Shown: positions 5,279-5,477 of the stretch, piece by piece
Layout of the letters: each line of letters opens with the position of its first letter
How positions within the stretch are numbered: position 1 is the stretch's first letter
Assembly (NCBI GenBank): GCA_963530295.1
Contig: CAUSCF010000042.1
Span: 1-5,477, forward strand
Length of the DNA stretch: 5,477 nt
Reading direction: 5' to 3'
Source: JABCPE02 sp963530295
Lineage (GTDB): Bacteria > Bacteroidota > Bacteroidia > Flavobacteriales > Weeksellaceae
Position numbers and translations under genes: made by a program
The notes under the pieces: model-generated
Seen by the model: the letters and a program-made list of their open reading frames with translations, nothing else
Databases searched by the model: none
What the model was told of the DNA's origin: nothing

Positions 5279-5477
5279 ATGAACTCAAGAGAAGAAATCC
5301 AAGAACTGAACGACCATTTGCAGGCGTTCCCCAAAGCAGAAGACATTTTTGTAAAAGAGCAACCGTGGCTCAAAAATCATTTTTTGCCCCTAATGAGTAT
5401 CGATTTAGCTGAAATCAACCCTGATTGGGCAGGACAAAAGGTGTATATGCTCGCTCCATTTGAGCCTTACGAGGGGT
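5279..5477 (+). CDS. Hypothetical protein, N-terminal part (runs off the window)
   Basis: An open frame begins at ATG 5279, 20 bases after the mdh stop, and stays open for 66 codons to the window edge. It starts MNSREEIQELNDHLQAFPKA and continues with a Trp/Pro-rich part (EQPWLKNHF at 27-35, INPDWAGQKVYMLAPFEPYEG at 46-66). It has no signal peptide and no obvious membrane segment; it looks like a soluble protein with a charged, probably helical N-terminus. I do not recognise the family. The A/T-rich spacer and short distance from mdh suggest cotranscription. Its codon and amino-acid make-up looks like real coding sequence, and the opposing 77-residue frame over the same bases does not. Confidence 0.7.
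   Translation, partial: MNSREEIQELNDHLQAFPKAEDIFVKEQPWLKNHFLPLMSIDLAEINPDWAGQKVYMLAPFEPYEG

Noticed and set aside
4301..5373. Minus-strand frames of 68, 68, 96 and 77 residues over mdh and the following gene
   Set aside because: They are antisense to mdh or the 3' partial gene and show no family features.

Overview
The window looks like chromosomal housekeeping DNA from a member of the Bacteroidota, most likely class Flavobacteriia (Weeksellaceae/Chryseobacterium-like). Reasons: the DNA is AT-rich; clear Shine-Dalgarno sites are absent and short A/T-rich leaders precede the starts; several upstream regions carry the Bacteroidota promoter element TAnnTTTG; and the malate dehydrogenase and glutaminyl-tRNA synthetase read like flavobacterial versions. 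This placement is inferred from sequence character, not from a database search.

Layout: four full-size genes lie on the minus strand, in transcription order cysE (serine O-acetyltransferase, 3351-4178), cysK (cysteine synthase, 2207-3136), a small four-helix membrane protein of the YvlD/'phage holin family 4' type (1789-2124), and glnS (glutaminyl-tRNA synthetase, 56-1732). On the plus strand, diverging from cysE, are mdh (malate dehydrogenase, 4332-5258) and, 20 bases further on, the start of an unrecognised gene (5279 to the window edge). No intergenic stretch reaches 300 bases. No mobile element, tRNA, rRNA or CRISPR array was seen.

cysE and cysK encode the two consecutive steps from serine to cysteine. 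The 214-base gap between them is the most interesting part of the window. On the minus strand it holds, in order: a near-consensus Bacteroidota promoter (TTTG-N19-TAGATTTG); a 22-codon reading frame with tandem cysteine codons (MMCCY); a segment able to pair with the 5' arm of a terminator; and a strong intrinsic terminator 24 bases (end of its T-tract) before the cysK start. This is the classic architecture of a leader-peptide transcription attenuator, here apparently sensing charged Cys-tRNA to control cysteine synthase. CysK itself contains no cysteine, and CysE ends in a free isoleucine, as in partners of the cysteine synthase complex; both fit a tightly regulated cysteine module.

The remaining genes (glnS, the membrane protein, mdh) appear to be separate transcription units with their own promoter candidates and no functional link to cysteine synthesis.
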